From Mycolicibacter engbaekii (GTDB lineage Bacteria > Actinomycetota > Actinomycetes > Mycobacteriales > Mycobacteriaceae), in assembly GCF_002101585.1 (NCBI RefSeq), contig NZ_LQOT01000076.1:222505-286504 (forward strand): a stretch of 64,000 bases of DNA. The letters run 5' to 3'. How positions within the stretch are numbered: position 1 is the stretch's first letter; every line of letters starts with the position of its first letter. Under the pieces are notes generated by a model. The model had not been told where the DNA came from and made no database searches. It was given only the letters and a program-made list of their open reading frames with translations. Of the stretch, positions 8,299-16,356 are shown piece after piece. The position numbers and the translations under genes were made by a program.

Positions 8299-10119
8299 AT
8301 GTCAACTGCAAGCTCATTCGTCACACGCGTCACGGGATTGGTGACCGTGCTGCTCACCGCCGCGGGCCTGGCCGCCTGCACTCCGCGCCCCGACGGCCCC
8401 GGGCCCGTCGCCGAGCGCTTCTTCGCCGCCCTGGCTTCCGGGGACACCGGGGCCGCCGCGGAACTCAGCGACGACCCCTCCGCGGCGCGCAGCGCGCTCA
8501 ACGCCGCCTGGGCGGGCTTGCAGGCCGAACACCTGGACGCCCAGGTGCTCAGCTCGCGCTACAACGACGACACCGGCAGCGTGGCCTACCGCTACACCTG
8601 GACGCTGCCCAAGGGCCGGAGCTGGGCTTACGACGGCCAGCTCAAAATGGTCCGCAACGAAGGCCACTGGACGGTGCGCTGGACGGCCACCGACCTGCAC
8701 CCCAAGCTGGGCGAGCACCAGACCTTCGCGCTGCGGGCCGACCCCCCGCGCCGCGCCGCCGTCAACGAGGCGGGCGGCACCGACGTGCTGGTGCCCGGCT
8801 ACGTGTACAACTACCAGCTCGACGCCAGCCGGGCCGGCAGAAACCTGATGCGGACCGCGCTGGCGGTGGTCGAGACGCTGCGCGGTTACGACGCGGACCT
8901 GAGCGACCCGCAGCGATTGGCTGAGCAGGCCAGTTCCTCGGTGACCCCGCTCGACCTGATCACCCTGCGCAAAGCCGAGCACGACCGTGTCGAGGCCGCC
9001 ATCGGCGCCCTGCCCGGAGTGGTGGTCACGCCGCACGCCGAACTGCTGCCCACCGACGACCACTTCGCGCCGATGCTCATCAGCGAGGTCAAGAAGACCG
9101 TCGGAACCCAACTGGAGGGTGCCGCGGGCTGGCGAGTGGTCAGCGTCAACCAGAACGGCGTCGACGTCGCGGTGCTGCACGAGGTGGACCCGGCGCCGGC
9201 ACCGTCGCTGACCATCAGCGTGGACCGCGCGGTGCAGCGTGCCGCCCAGAACGCGGTCAACAGCCGCGGCGACAAGGCCATGATCGTGGTGATCCGGCCC
9301 TCGACCGGCGATCTGCTGGCTGTTGCCCAGAACGCGGCCGCCGACTCCGACGGCCTGATCGCCACCACCGGCCTGTACCCGCCCGGATCGACGTTCAAGA
9401 TGGTCACCGCCGGTGCGGCGATCGAACGGGACATGGCGACCCCGAACTCCATCGTGGGCTGCCCCGGCGTCCTCGACATCGGCCAGCGCACCATTCCCAA
9501 CTACGGCGGGTTCGACCTCGGGCTGGTGCCGATGTCGCGCGCCTTCGCCGATTCCTGCAACACCACCTTCGCCGAGCTGGCCAGCAGAATGCCGCCGCGC
9601 GCGCTGTCGCAGGCGGCCAGCCGCTACGGGATCGGAGTGGACTACCTGGTCGACGGCATAACCACGGTCACCGGTTCGGTGCCGCCGACCGTCGACCTGG
9701 CCGAACGCACCGAGGACGGATTCGGTCAGGGCAAGGTGCTGGCCAGCCCGTTCGGTGTCGCCCTGGCCGCGGCGACGGTGGCCGCCGGGCGCACGCCGGT
9801 ACCCCGATTGATCGAGGGCCGGCCGACGACGGTCAACGGGCCGGTCGGTGCCCCGGTGGACCCGGAGATCCTCGACGGCCTGCGTCAGATGATGCGGTTG
9901 GTGGTGACCGACGGCACCGCACGCGACATCGCGGGCTGCGGCCCGGTCTTCGGCAAGACCGGGGAAGCCGAATTCGCCGGGGGCTCGCACTCCTGGTTCG
10001 CCGGATACCGGGGTGACCTGGCCTTCGCCTCCCTGATCGTCGGTGGTGGCAGCTCGCAGTACGCCGTCCGGATGACCAAGGTGATGTTCGACTCGCTGCC
10101 GGACAACTTCCTGCTGTAG
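8299..10119 (+). CDS. Penicillin-binding lipoprotein (D,D-transpeptidase, PBP-lipo type)
   Basis: A 606-residue exported peptidoglycan transpeptidase, corresponding to Rv2864c (603 aa). The N-terminus has a lipoprotein signal with lipobox LAAC (Cys27). A MecA_N/NTF2-like domain follows, then a dimerisation region, then the transpeptidase domain with all three active-site motifs: STFK (Ser364, Lys367), SCN (419-421) and KTG (553-555). ATG at 8299 gives the signal peptide at the correct position; the frame is open further upstream but would bury it. A vapBC-type toxin-antitoxin pair and a relBE-type pair flank this gene in M. tuberculosis and are absent here. Confidence 0.93.
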   Translation: MSTASSFVTRVTGLVTVLLTAAGLAACTPRPDGPGPVAERFFAALASGDTGAAAELSDDPSAARSALNAAWAGLQAEHLDAQVLSSRYNDDTGSVAYRYTWTLPKGRSWAYDGQLKMVRNEGHWTVRWTATDLHPKLGEHQTFALRADPPRRAAVNEAGGTDVLVPGYVYNYQLDASRAGRNLMRTALAVVETLRGYDADLSDPQRLAEQASSSVTPLDLITLRKAEHDRVEAAIGALPGVVVTPHAELLPTDDHFAPMLISEVKKTVGTQLEGAAGWRVVSVNQNGVDVAVLHEVDPAPAPSLTISVDRAVQRAAQNAVNSRGDKAMIVVIRPSTGDLLAVAQNAAADSDGLIATTGLYPPGSTFKMVTAGAAIERDMATPNSIVGCPGVLDIGQRTIPNYGGFDLGLVPMSRAFADSCNTTFAELASRMPPRALSQAASRYGIGVDYLVDGITTVTGSVPPTVDLAERTEDGFGQGKVLASPFGVALAAATVAAGRTPVPRLIEGRPTTVNGPVGAPVDPEILDGLRQMMRLVVTDGTARDIAGCGPVFGKTGEAEFAGGSHSWFAGYRGDLAFASLIVGGGSSQYAVRMTKVMFDSLPDNFLL

Positions 10120-10179
10120 CGGCGCGCGCCGTCGTCCGTGGACTGCGCAGCCTGGCCGGCGCCGGTAAATTGGGAAACC

Positions 10180-10761
10180 ATGACCGGTCTCGATGACAAC
10201 GTGGCCGCTTTGCTGCGCATCTCGGATGCGGACCGCAACGGCACGCTGCGCCGTCTGCACAACGCCGTCTCGCTGGGTCTGATCGACATCGGAGAGTTCG
10301 AGGAACGCGCCGCGCAGGTCTCGCAGGCCAGGATGCGCTCGGACCTCGACAACCTGATCGGGGACCTGCCCGGACCGGGGGCCATCGTCACCTCGGCCGC
10401 CGACCGGGTCGAGCTGCGCGGCTGGGCCGGATCGCTCAAACGCCACGGCGAGTGGGTGGTGCCGACCCGGCTGGCCCTGGTGCGGCGCCTGGGCTCGGTC
10501 GACCTCGACCTCACCAAGGCGCGCTTCGCCGGGCCGGTGGTGGTCATCGAACTCGACATGCGCTTCGGCTCCGTCGACATCCGCTTGCCCGAGGGCGCCA
10601 GTGCCTCCATCGACGACGTCGAGGTCTACGGGGGCAGTGCCCGCGACCGCCGGAGCGACCCGCCTGCCGAGGGAGTTCCGCACCTGGTGCTGACCGGACG
10701 CGTGGTGTGCGGCTCGGTGGATATCCGGGGCCCCCGGCGCAAGCTGCGCTGGCGGCGCTGA
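10180..10761 (+). CDS. DUF1707 (SHOCT-like) domain protein
   Basis: A 193-residue protein, probably cytoplasmic because no signal or membrane segment is visible. The N-terminal about 55 residues match DUF1707: RISDADRNGTLRRLHNAVS, then a GLIDIGEFEERAAQ segment. The rest is beta-rich with repeated short motifs (GSVDLDL, GSVDIRLP, GSVDIRGP), consistent with a beta-helix-like C-terminal domain seen in many DUF1707 proteins. Corresponds in position to Rv2862c. ATG at 10180 is selected because the DUF1707 domain starts there. Function unknown. Confidence 0.85.
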   Translation: MTGLDDNVAALLRISDADRNGTLRRLHNAVSLGLIDIGEFEERAAQVSQARMRSDLDNLIGDLPGPGAIVTSAADRVELRGWAGSLKRHGEWVVPTRLALVRRLGSVDLDLTKARFAGPVVVIELDMRFGSVDIRLPEGASASIDDVEVYGGSARDRRSDPPAEGVPHLVLTGRVVCGSVDIRGPRRKLRWRR

Positions 10762-10783
10762 CCAGCTCCGTTAAGCTGGGCCA

Positions 10784-11641
10784 ATGCCTGTTCGAGCCCC
10801 GCTTTCCCCCGGCGTGATATCGCCCACGTTGCCGGTGCCCCGGTCCATCGCACGACCGGAGTACGTCGGCCGCGCCACGGCCGCCGAAGGCACCGAGCCG
10901 TGGGTCCAGACGCCCGAGGTGATCGAGAAGATGCGGGTGGCCGGCCGGATCGCCGCCGGCGCGCTGGCCGAGGCGGGCAAGGCCGTCGCCCCGGGGGTGA
11001 CCACCGACGAGCTCGACCGGATCGCCCACGAGTACATGGTCGACCACGGCGCCTACCCCTCGACGCTGGGCTACAAGGGCTTTCCCAAGTCCTGCTGCAC
11101 ATCGCTCAACGAGGTCATCTGTCACGGCATCCCGGACTCGACCGTGATCGCCGACGGCGACATCGTCAACATCGACGTGACCGCCTACATCGACGGAGTA
11201 CACGGCGACACCAACGCCACCTTCTTCGCCGGCGATGTCTCGCAGGAGCACCGCCTGCTCGTCGAGCGCACCCACGAGGCCACCATGCGGGCCATCAAGG
11301 CGGTCAAACCGGGCCGTGCCCTGTCGGTGATCGGGCGGGTGATCGAGGCGTATGCGAACCGGTTCGGCTACACCGTGGTCCGCGACTTCACCGGCCACGG
11401 GATCGGGCCGACGTTCCACAACGGTTTGGTGATCCTGCACTACGACCAGCCCGAAGTCGACACCGTCATCGAGCCCGGCATGACCTTCACCATCGAGCCG
11501 ATGATCAACCTCGGCGGCCTGGACTACGACATCTGGGATGACGACTGGACCGTGGTCACCAGCGACGGCCAGTGGAGTGCTCAGTTCGAACACACCCTCG
11601 TGGTCACCGACGACGGCGCCGAGATTCTCACGCTTCCCTGA
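10784..11641 (+). CDS. map: Type I methionine aminopeptidase
   Basis: Removes the initiator methionine from nascent proteins. The 285-residue protein has a type Ic-style N-terminal extension of about 40 residues before the catalytic domain, as in the MapB (Rv2861c) of M. tuberculosis. The metal ligands are visible in order: Asp in NIDVTAYIDG, Asp in HGDTNAT, His in GHGIGPTFHN, Glu in FTIEPM, and Glu in the late QFEHTLV segment. It lies 22 bases after the DUF1707 gene, so the pair may share a transcript. Confidence 0.96.
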   Translation: MPVRAPLSPGVISPTLPVPRSIARPEYVGRATAAEGTEPWVQTPEVIEKMRVAGRIAAGALAEAGKAVAPGVTTDELDRIAHEYMVDHGAYPSTLGYKGFPKSCCTSLNEVICHGIPDSTVIADGDIVNIDVTAYIDGVHGDTNATFFAGDVSQEHRLLVERTHEATMRAIKAVKPGRALSVIGRVIEAYANRFGYTVVRDFTGHGIGPTFHNGLVILHYDQPEVDTVIEPGMTFTIEPMINLGGLDYDIWDDDWTVVTSDGQWSAQFEHTLVVTDDGAEILTLP

Positions 11642-11724
11642 CCGCGGCGCTGTCGTCTGCAGCGCACACCGTGGGGCGCCCAAAACCGCCCCCGCGCCGC
11701 CCGATTGGCGGTAGCGTGGCCCAG

Positions 11725-12288
11725 ATGCCGGGCACGATGATGACCATCGAGGGGTTCCCCATCCCCGTCGATTCAGCAGGCCCGTCAAACGGGTCGGTGG
11801 TCGTGGTGCTCGCCGCCGCGCAGCACCCGCTGACCGCTTATGACGCGCTCTGCCAACGGCTGCACACGGCCTCGCTGCGCACCATCGTGATCGGTGCGGA
11901 TCCTCGCCTGACGGCCAAGTCGGTGATCGGCATCCTCGACTCGCTGGGTGTGCAGTGCGGTGTGCTGGTGGGCGACCGGACCGGGGCGGACAACGCCTGG
12001 GAACTGGCGGCCACCCGCCCGGACCGCTTCACCGGCCTGGTGGCGCTCGACCGGGGCCATCCGCGCGCACCGGATCTGGGCGGGGTGATCCGCGACGAGC
12101 GCTGCCCCCCGGTCGAAATCAACACCACCGTCCTGGTCAGTTCCCGGGCCACGGCGTCGGTGGCCAAGGCCAGCCAGCGCTTCGTCTACGGCGAGCACCG
12201 CCTGGTGACGCTGCCCGGGCGGCGCAGCGCCCAGGAGTTCACCGCGCAACTGGCGATGGAGATCGTGCTGCGGGCCAGCACCTGGTGA
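11725..12288 (+). CDS. Small alpha/beta-hydrolase-like protein
   Basis: A 187-residue protein with an alpha/beta-hydrolase outline: strand SVVVVLAA, then HPLTAYDALCQRLHTAS, strand TIVIGAD, and an elbow-like region GVLVGDRTGADNAWELA. No G-x-S-x-G nucleophile is present (the equivalent is G-D-R-T-G), so it may be catalytically inactive or use another residue. A late strand TTVLVSSRATA and a His (GEHRLV) follow. It begins 83 bases after map. An ATG at 11725 is the best start; a second ATG lies four codons in. Function unknown. Confidence 0.65.
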   Translation: MPGTMMTIEGFPIPVDSAGPSNGSVVVVLAAAQHPLTAYDALCQRLHTASLRTIVIGADPRLTAKSVIGILDSLGVQCGVLVGDRTGADNAWELAATRPDRFTGLVALDRGHPRAPDLGGVIRDERCPPVEINTTVLVSSRATASVAKASQRFVYGEHRLVTLPGRRSAQEFTAQLAMEIVLRASTW

Positions 12289-12376
12289 TGCCAAGCCGCG
12301 GGGTGTAGTTTGCGGCTAGCCGGCGCAAGGGGGTGCGTCGGCGGGGGATCAAGCTGAGCATCCGTGGGGGAATGGC

Positions 12377-14110
12377 ATGTTGTCGTGGGGGCAATCGATA
12401 CCGGCGTTGCTGCGCGAACGGGTTCGCCAGGGGCCTGACCGGCCGGCGTACACGTTCATCGACTATGAGCTGGATCCGGCCGCCTATTCCGACACGCTGA
12501 CCTGGTCTCAGATTCTGGCTCGCACCGAGGCGGTCGCGGCCGAGGTGGCCGCGGTCGCCGCGCCCGGCGATCGCGTGGCGCTGCTCGCGCCGCAGGGCCT
12601 GGAGTACATCGTCGGGTTCCTCGGTGCGATGGAAGCCGGCTGCATCGTGGTCCCGCTACCGGTACCGGCCTTCGGCAGCCGCGATGAGCGGGTCACCGCC
12701 GCGCTGCAGGACTGCGCACCGGCCGCTGTGCTCACCACGTCGGCCGTCGCCGGCGACATTGCGGGATGCGTCAGCGCCGGTAGGTCTCCTGCTGTCATCG
12801 AAGTGGATCTGATCGATCTCGACGCCCCGGTCTCCTGGGCCGGAACCGGCGCGATGACGACCAAGACCGCCCTGCTGCAGTACACGTCGGGCTCGACCGG
12901 CGCGCCGCGGGGCGTCGTGGTCTCGCACCGCAACGTGTTCGCCAACATCGAGCAGGTGATGGCCGATTACTTCGGCGACGACCGTACGGCGCCGCCGGGC
13001 ACCACCTTGGTCTCCTGGCTGCCCTTCTACCACGATATGGGCCTGCTGATGGGCGTGATGGGAGCAATCCTGCTGGACCGCCAGTCGGTGTTGATGAACC
13101 CGATGGCGTTCCTGCAGAAGCCCTTTCGGTGGATAGAGCAGCTCGCCGTCAACTCCTGCGCATTCACCGCGGCGCCGAATTTCGCGTTCGAACTCGCCGC
13201 ACGCCGCACCCGCGATGAGGACATGGCCGGTCTGGACCTGGGCGGCGTGCACACCATCCTGTCGGGCAGTGAGCGCATCCACGCCGCCACCATCCGCCGC
13301 TTCACCGAACGCTTCGCCCCGTACAACCTGCCCGCCAACGCGGTGGCGCCGTCGTACGGGCTTGCCGAGGCCATGGTCTACGTCGCCTCGGCGCCGCGCA
13401 CGAACCGCCCCGTGACCCTGCGGCTCGACTACGAGAACCTGGTCGCCGGCACCGCGGAGGCCGTGCCGGGCGGGTCCGAACTGGTCAGCGTCGGAGCACC
13501 TCGGGCGTGCACGGTGCGCATCGTCGACCCCGACTCGCACACCGAGCAGCCCGATGGACGCGTCGGGGAGATCTGGGTGCACGGGCCCAACGTCGCCGGC
13601 GGGTACTGGCACAACGCGGAGGCCACCGAACGCACTTTCGGCGGACAGCTGCGGTCGCCGTCTGCCGGCACACCGGTGGGGCCGTGGCTGCGCACCGGAG
13701 ACCTGGGCGTCATCCACGAGGGCGAGATGGTGGTCGTCGGCCGGATCAAGGACCTGCTGATCGTGGACGGCCGCAATCACTACCCCGACGACATCGAGGC
13801 CACCGTGCAGGAGCTCACCGGCGGCCGCGTCGCCGCGGTACCGGTCAGCGGCGACGGTGGCGAGAAGCTGGTGGTGATCGCCGAGGTCAAGACGCGGGGC
13901 AGCACCGTCGAGGAGGAGCTGCACCGGCTGGCCGCTCTGAAGAAAGATGTGTCGGCGTCGGTCTCCCGGTCCCACGGGGTCCGGGTCGCTGACCTGGTGC
14001 TCGTCGCTCCCGGCTCGCTGCCCATCACCACCAGCGGCAAGATCCGCCGTTCCACCTGCGCGGACTGCTACCGCTCGGCGCAATTCCGTCGGCTGGAGGT
14101 CAATGACTGA
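12377..14110 (+). CDS. Fatty acyl-AMP ligase (FAAL, FadD-type)
   Basis: Activates a fatty acid as acyl-adenylate, which FAALs normally pass to an acyl carrier protein or polyketide synthase. The 577-residue protein has the P-loop YTSGSTGAPRG (starting at residue 169), the FAAL-style SWLPFYHDMGL segment, SYGLAEA, the hinge region VGRIKDLLIVDGRNHYPDDI and the terminal GKIRRS with its Lys. FAALs carry an insertion that blocks CoA use; overall length and the YHDMGL and GRNHYPDDI wording support FAAL over acyl-CoA ligase. No polyketide synthase, carrier protein or transporter is nearby. A glutamine-synthetase-like operon follows after 64 bases. Confidence 0.88.
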   Translation: MLSWGQSIPALLRERVRQGPDRPAYTFIDYELDPAAYSDTLTWSQILARTEAVAAEVAAVAAPGDRVALLAPQGLEYIVGFLGAMEAGCIVVPLPVPAFGSRDERVTAALQDCAPAAVLTTSAVAGDIAGCVSAGRSPAVIEVDLIDLDAPVSWAGTGAMTTKTALLQYTSGSTGAPRGVVVSHRNVFANIEQVMADYFGDDRTAPPGTTLVSWLPFYHDMGLLMGVMGAILLDRQSVLMNPMAFLQKPFRWIEQLAVNSCAFTAAPNFAFELAARRTRDEDMAGLDLGGVHTILSGSERIHAATIRRFTERFAPYNLPANAVAPSYGLAEAMVYVASAPRTNRPVTLRLDYENLVAGTAEAVPGGSELVSVGAPRACTVRIVDPDSHTEQPDGRVGEIWVHGPNVAGGYWHNAEATERTFGGQLRSPSAGTPVGPWLRTGDLGVIHEGEMVVVGRIKDLLIVDGRNHYPDDIEATVQELTGGRVAAVPVSGDGGEKLVVIAEVKTRGSTVEEELHRLAALKKDVSASVSRSHGVRVADLVLVAPGSLPITTSGKIRRSTCADCYRSAQFRRLEVND

Positions 14111-14174
14111 TCGCGGGCGGGTAGCCTGACAGCACTCTCAATGTCAGGGGAATCGTCGTCGGCGAAGGAGTGCA

Positions 14175-15539
14175 ATGACCCGGCCTGCGATGCTGTCCCA
14201 GGAAGAGCTTCGGCAACTGGTCGCCTCCGGCGAGATCGACACCGTCGTGGTGGCTTTCGCCGACATGCAGGGCCGGCTGGTCGGCAAGAGAGTGGCGGCC
14301 GAACACTTCATCGCCGAGGTCGCCGAACACGGTGTCGAATGCTGCAGTTACCTGCTGGCCGTCGACGTGGAGATGAACACCGTCCCCGGTTACTCGATCG
14401 CGGACTGGGGGACCGGCTACGGCGACATGGTGCTCAAACCGGACTTCGCCACCCTGCGCCGCATTCCGTGGCTGCCCGGCACCGCCCACGTGCTCGCCGA
14501 CGCGCATTGGCCGGACGGCGGCCCGGTCCCGGTGGCACCCCGCCAGATTCTGGCGGCCCAATGCGCCCGGCTGGCTGAGCGGGGCCTGGTTGCCTACGCC
14601 GCCACGGAACTGGAGTTTCTGGTCTTCGAGGAGAGCTACCGGCAGGCGTGGGCAGACGGCTACCGGGGCCTGACCCCGGGAACGGACTACAACGCCGACT
14701 ACGGCCTGGTCGCCGGGACGCGGCTGGAACCGCTGCTGCGCGACATCCGGCGGGGGATGACCGGCGCCGGCCTGCGTTGCGAAGGCGTCAAGGGTGAGTG
14801 CAACACCGGCCAGCAAGAGATCACCTTCCGCTACGAAGATGCGCTGACGACCTGCGACAACCACAGCGTCTACAAGAGCGGCGCGAAGGAGATCGCCGAC
14901 CAGCACGGCAAGAGCCTGACCTTCATGGCGAAGTTCGACCAACGCGAAGGCAACAGCTGCCATGTGCATCTGTCGCTGCGCAGCACCGAAGGTTCTGCGG
15001 TGTTCGCCGACCCGACCGCACCGCACGGCATGTCCGCGTTGTTCCGCGCCTTCTTGGCCGGCGTGTTGGCCACGCTGCCCGAGTTGACCTTGTGTTACGC
15101 GCCGAACATCAACTCCTACAAAAGATTCGTCGGCGGCAGCTTCGCGCCCACGGCGATCGCGTGGGGCTTGGACAATCGCACCTGCGCGCTGCGGGTGCTC
15201 GGCCACGGTGACTCGATGCGGGTGGAGTGCCGGGTTCCCGGCGGCGACGTGAACCCCTATCTGGCCGTGGCCGCGTTGATCGCCGCGGGGCTGTACGGCA
15301 TCGACAACGACCTTGCCCTGCCTGACCCGGTCGACGGTGACGCCTACCGGGCCGAGCTTCCGCACCTACCCACCACGCTCGCCGGTGCGGTAGAGCTGTT
15401 CGCCGAATCATCGGTGGCACGCAAGGCTTTCGGAGACGAGGTCGTCGAGCATTACCTGCACAGCGCCCGGGTAGAGCTGGATGCCTTCAACACCGCGGTG
15501 ACCGATTGGGAGAGGGTCCGGGGTTTTGAGCGGTTCTGA
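14175..15539 (+). CDS. glnA4: Glutamine synthetase-like gamma-glutamyl-amine ligase (GlnA4 type)
   Basis: A 454-residue type I glutamine-synthetase-fold enzyme corresponding to Rv2860c. The family motifs are present: ATELEFLVFEE (metal Glu), KGECNTGQQEI, the ATP/Glu-binding region CHVHLSL, and NSYKRFVGGSFAPTAIAWG. It lacks the C-terminal Tyr adenylylation segment of GlnA1 enzymes. Homologues next to PuuD-type hydrolases are gamma-glutamyl-polyamine or gamma-glutamyl-ethanolamide synthetases (PuuA in E. coli; GlnA3 and GlnA4 in Streptomyces) rather than ammonia-assimilating enzymes. The stop lies inside the next gene's start region and the two following genes are also coupled, so this is the head of a four-gene operon. 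Confidence 0.9.
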   Translation: MTRPAMLSQEELRQLVASGEIDTVVVAFADMQGRLVGKRVAAEHFIAEVAEHGVECCSYLLAVDVEMNTVPGYSIADWGTGYGDMVLKPDFATLRRIPWLPGTAHVLADAHWPDGGPVPVAPRQILAAQCARLAERGLVAYAATELEFLVFEESYRQAWADGYRGLTPGTDYNADYGLVAGTRLEPLLRDIRRGMTGAGLRCEGVKGECNTGQQEITFRYEDALTTCDNHSVYKSGAKEIADQHGKSLTFMAKFDQREGNSCHVHLSLRSTEGSAVFADPTAPHGMSALFRAFLAGVLATLPELTLCYAPNINSYKRFVGGSFAPTAIAWGLDNRTCALRVLGHGDSMRVECRVPGGDVNPYLAVAALIAAGLYGIDNDLALPDPVDGDAYRAELPHLPTTLAGAVELFAESSVARKAFGDEVVEHYLHSARVELDAFNTAVTDWERVRGFERF

Positions 15540-16356
15540 ACCCGGCACCGGCGGTTCAGCGAGGCTCGACGCAGGAGAGGCGAAGCTGGGACCGGCGGAT
15601 GGGCAGGGCGGTTCAGCGAGGCTCGACGACCGACCGGTAGTCGGCCTGACGACCTATCTGGACCGGGCGCAGTTCGGTGTGTGGAACGCCCGTGCGGGCC
15701 TGTTGCCCGCTCAGTACATCCAGAGCATCACCGCCGCCGGCGGGACAGCTGTGCTGCTGCCGCCACAACCGGTGAACGCACAGATCGCGACGCGGGTGCT
15801 CGACGGCGTGGCCGGCCTGGTGATCACCGGCGGCCGGGACCTCGACCCCGGCGGGTACGGCCAGGAGCCGCACGCCGAGACGGATCGGCCCGACACCACC
15901 CGGGACGCATGGGAATTCGCCTTGTTGGCCGAGGCGATACGCCGGGGCATGCCGGTGCTGGGGATCTGCCGTGGCGCCCAGGTGCTCAACGTCGCACTCG
16001 GCGGCACACTGCACCAGCATCTGCCCGACGTGATCGGCAACAGCGGGCATCGGGCCGGCAACGGTGTCTTCACGCCGATGGCGGTGCACACCGTCGCCGG
16101 AACCCGGCTGGCCGGGCTGGTGGGCCAGACCTGCCAGGTGCAGTGCTACCACCATCAGGCCATCGCCGAGGTGGGTGCGAAACTTGTCGTCAGTGCGCGC
16201 GATGACGACGGGGTCATCGAGGCGATCGAGCTTCCCGGGGAGGATTTCGTGCTCGCGGTTCAGTGGCATCCCGAGGAATCCCCAGAGGATCTGCGCCTGT
16301 TCGCCGCGCTGGTGGCGGCGGCGCGCACCTACGAGCTGGCGCGGGTGAGCAAGTGA
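15526..16356 (+). CDS. Gamma-glutamyl-GABA hydrolase-like class I amidotransferase (PuuD family)
   Basis: A peptidase C26 hydrolase that releases glutamate from a gamma-glutamyl amide. Of 276 residues, the catalytic domain starts near residue 36 (RPVVGLTTYLD). The triad is intact: Cys in GICRGAQVLN, and His and Glu in VQWHPEE. The first 35 residues are a low-complexity extension containing GGSARLD twice, encoded by a 22-bp direct repeat. TTG at 15526, overlapping the glnA4 end, is the only plausible in-frame start because a stop lies upstream at 15499 and no ATG or GTG occurs before the domain. Its stop overlaps the next gene (GTGA). Confidence 0.9.
   Translation: MSGSEPGTGGSARLDAGEAKLGPADGQGGSARLDDRPVVGLTTYLDRAQFGVWNARAGLLPAQYIQSITAAGGTAVLLPPQPVNAQIATRVLDGVAGLVITGGRDLDPGGYGQEPHAETDRPDTTRDAWEFALLAEAIRRGMPVLGICRGAQVLNVALGGTLHQHLPDVIGNSGHRAGNGVFTPMAVHTVAGTRLAGLVGQTCQVQCYHHQAIAEVGAKLVVSARDDDGVIEAIELPGEDFVLAVQWHPEESPEDLRLFAALVAAARTYELARVSK
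15550..15628 (+). repeat. 22-bp direct repeat inside the puuD-like N-terminal extension
   Basis: The same 22 bases occur at 15550-15571 and 15607-15628, exactly 57 bases (19 codons) apart, so both copies read as Gly-Gly-Ser-Ala-Arg-Leu-Asp. The unit contains the core TTCAGCGAGGCTCGACG. The repeat explains the odd N-terminal extension of the hydrolase. It may be a tandem duplication or a copy of a dispersed genomic repeat that inserted at the gene junction. Confidence 0.9.

Noticed and set aside
8314..10683. Long open frame (789 codons) on the minus strand opposite the PBP-lipoprotein gene
   Set aside because: High GC keeps antisense frames open; the plus-strand product has a lipobox and all three transpeptidase motifs, while the antisense product has no recognisable domain.
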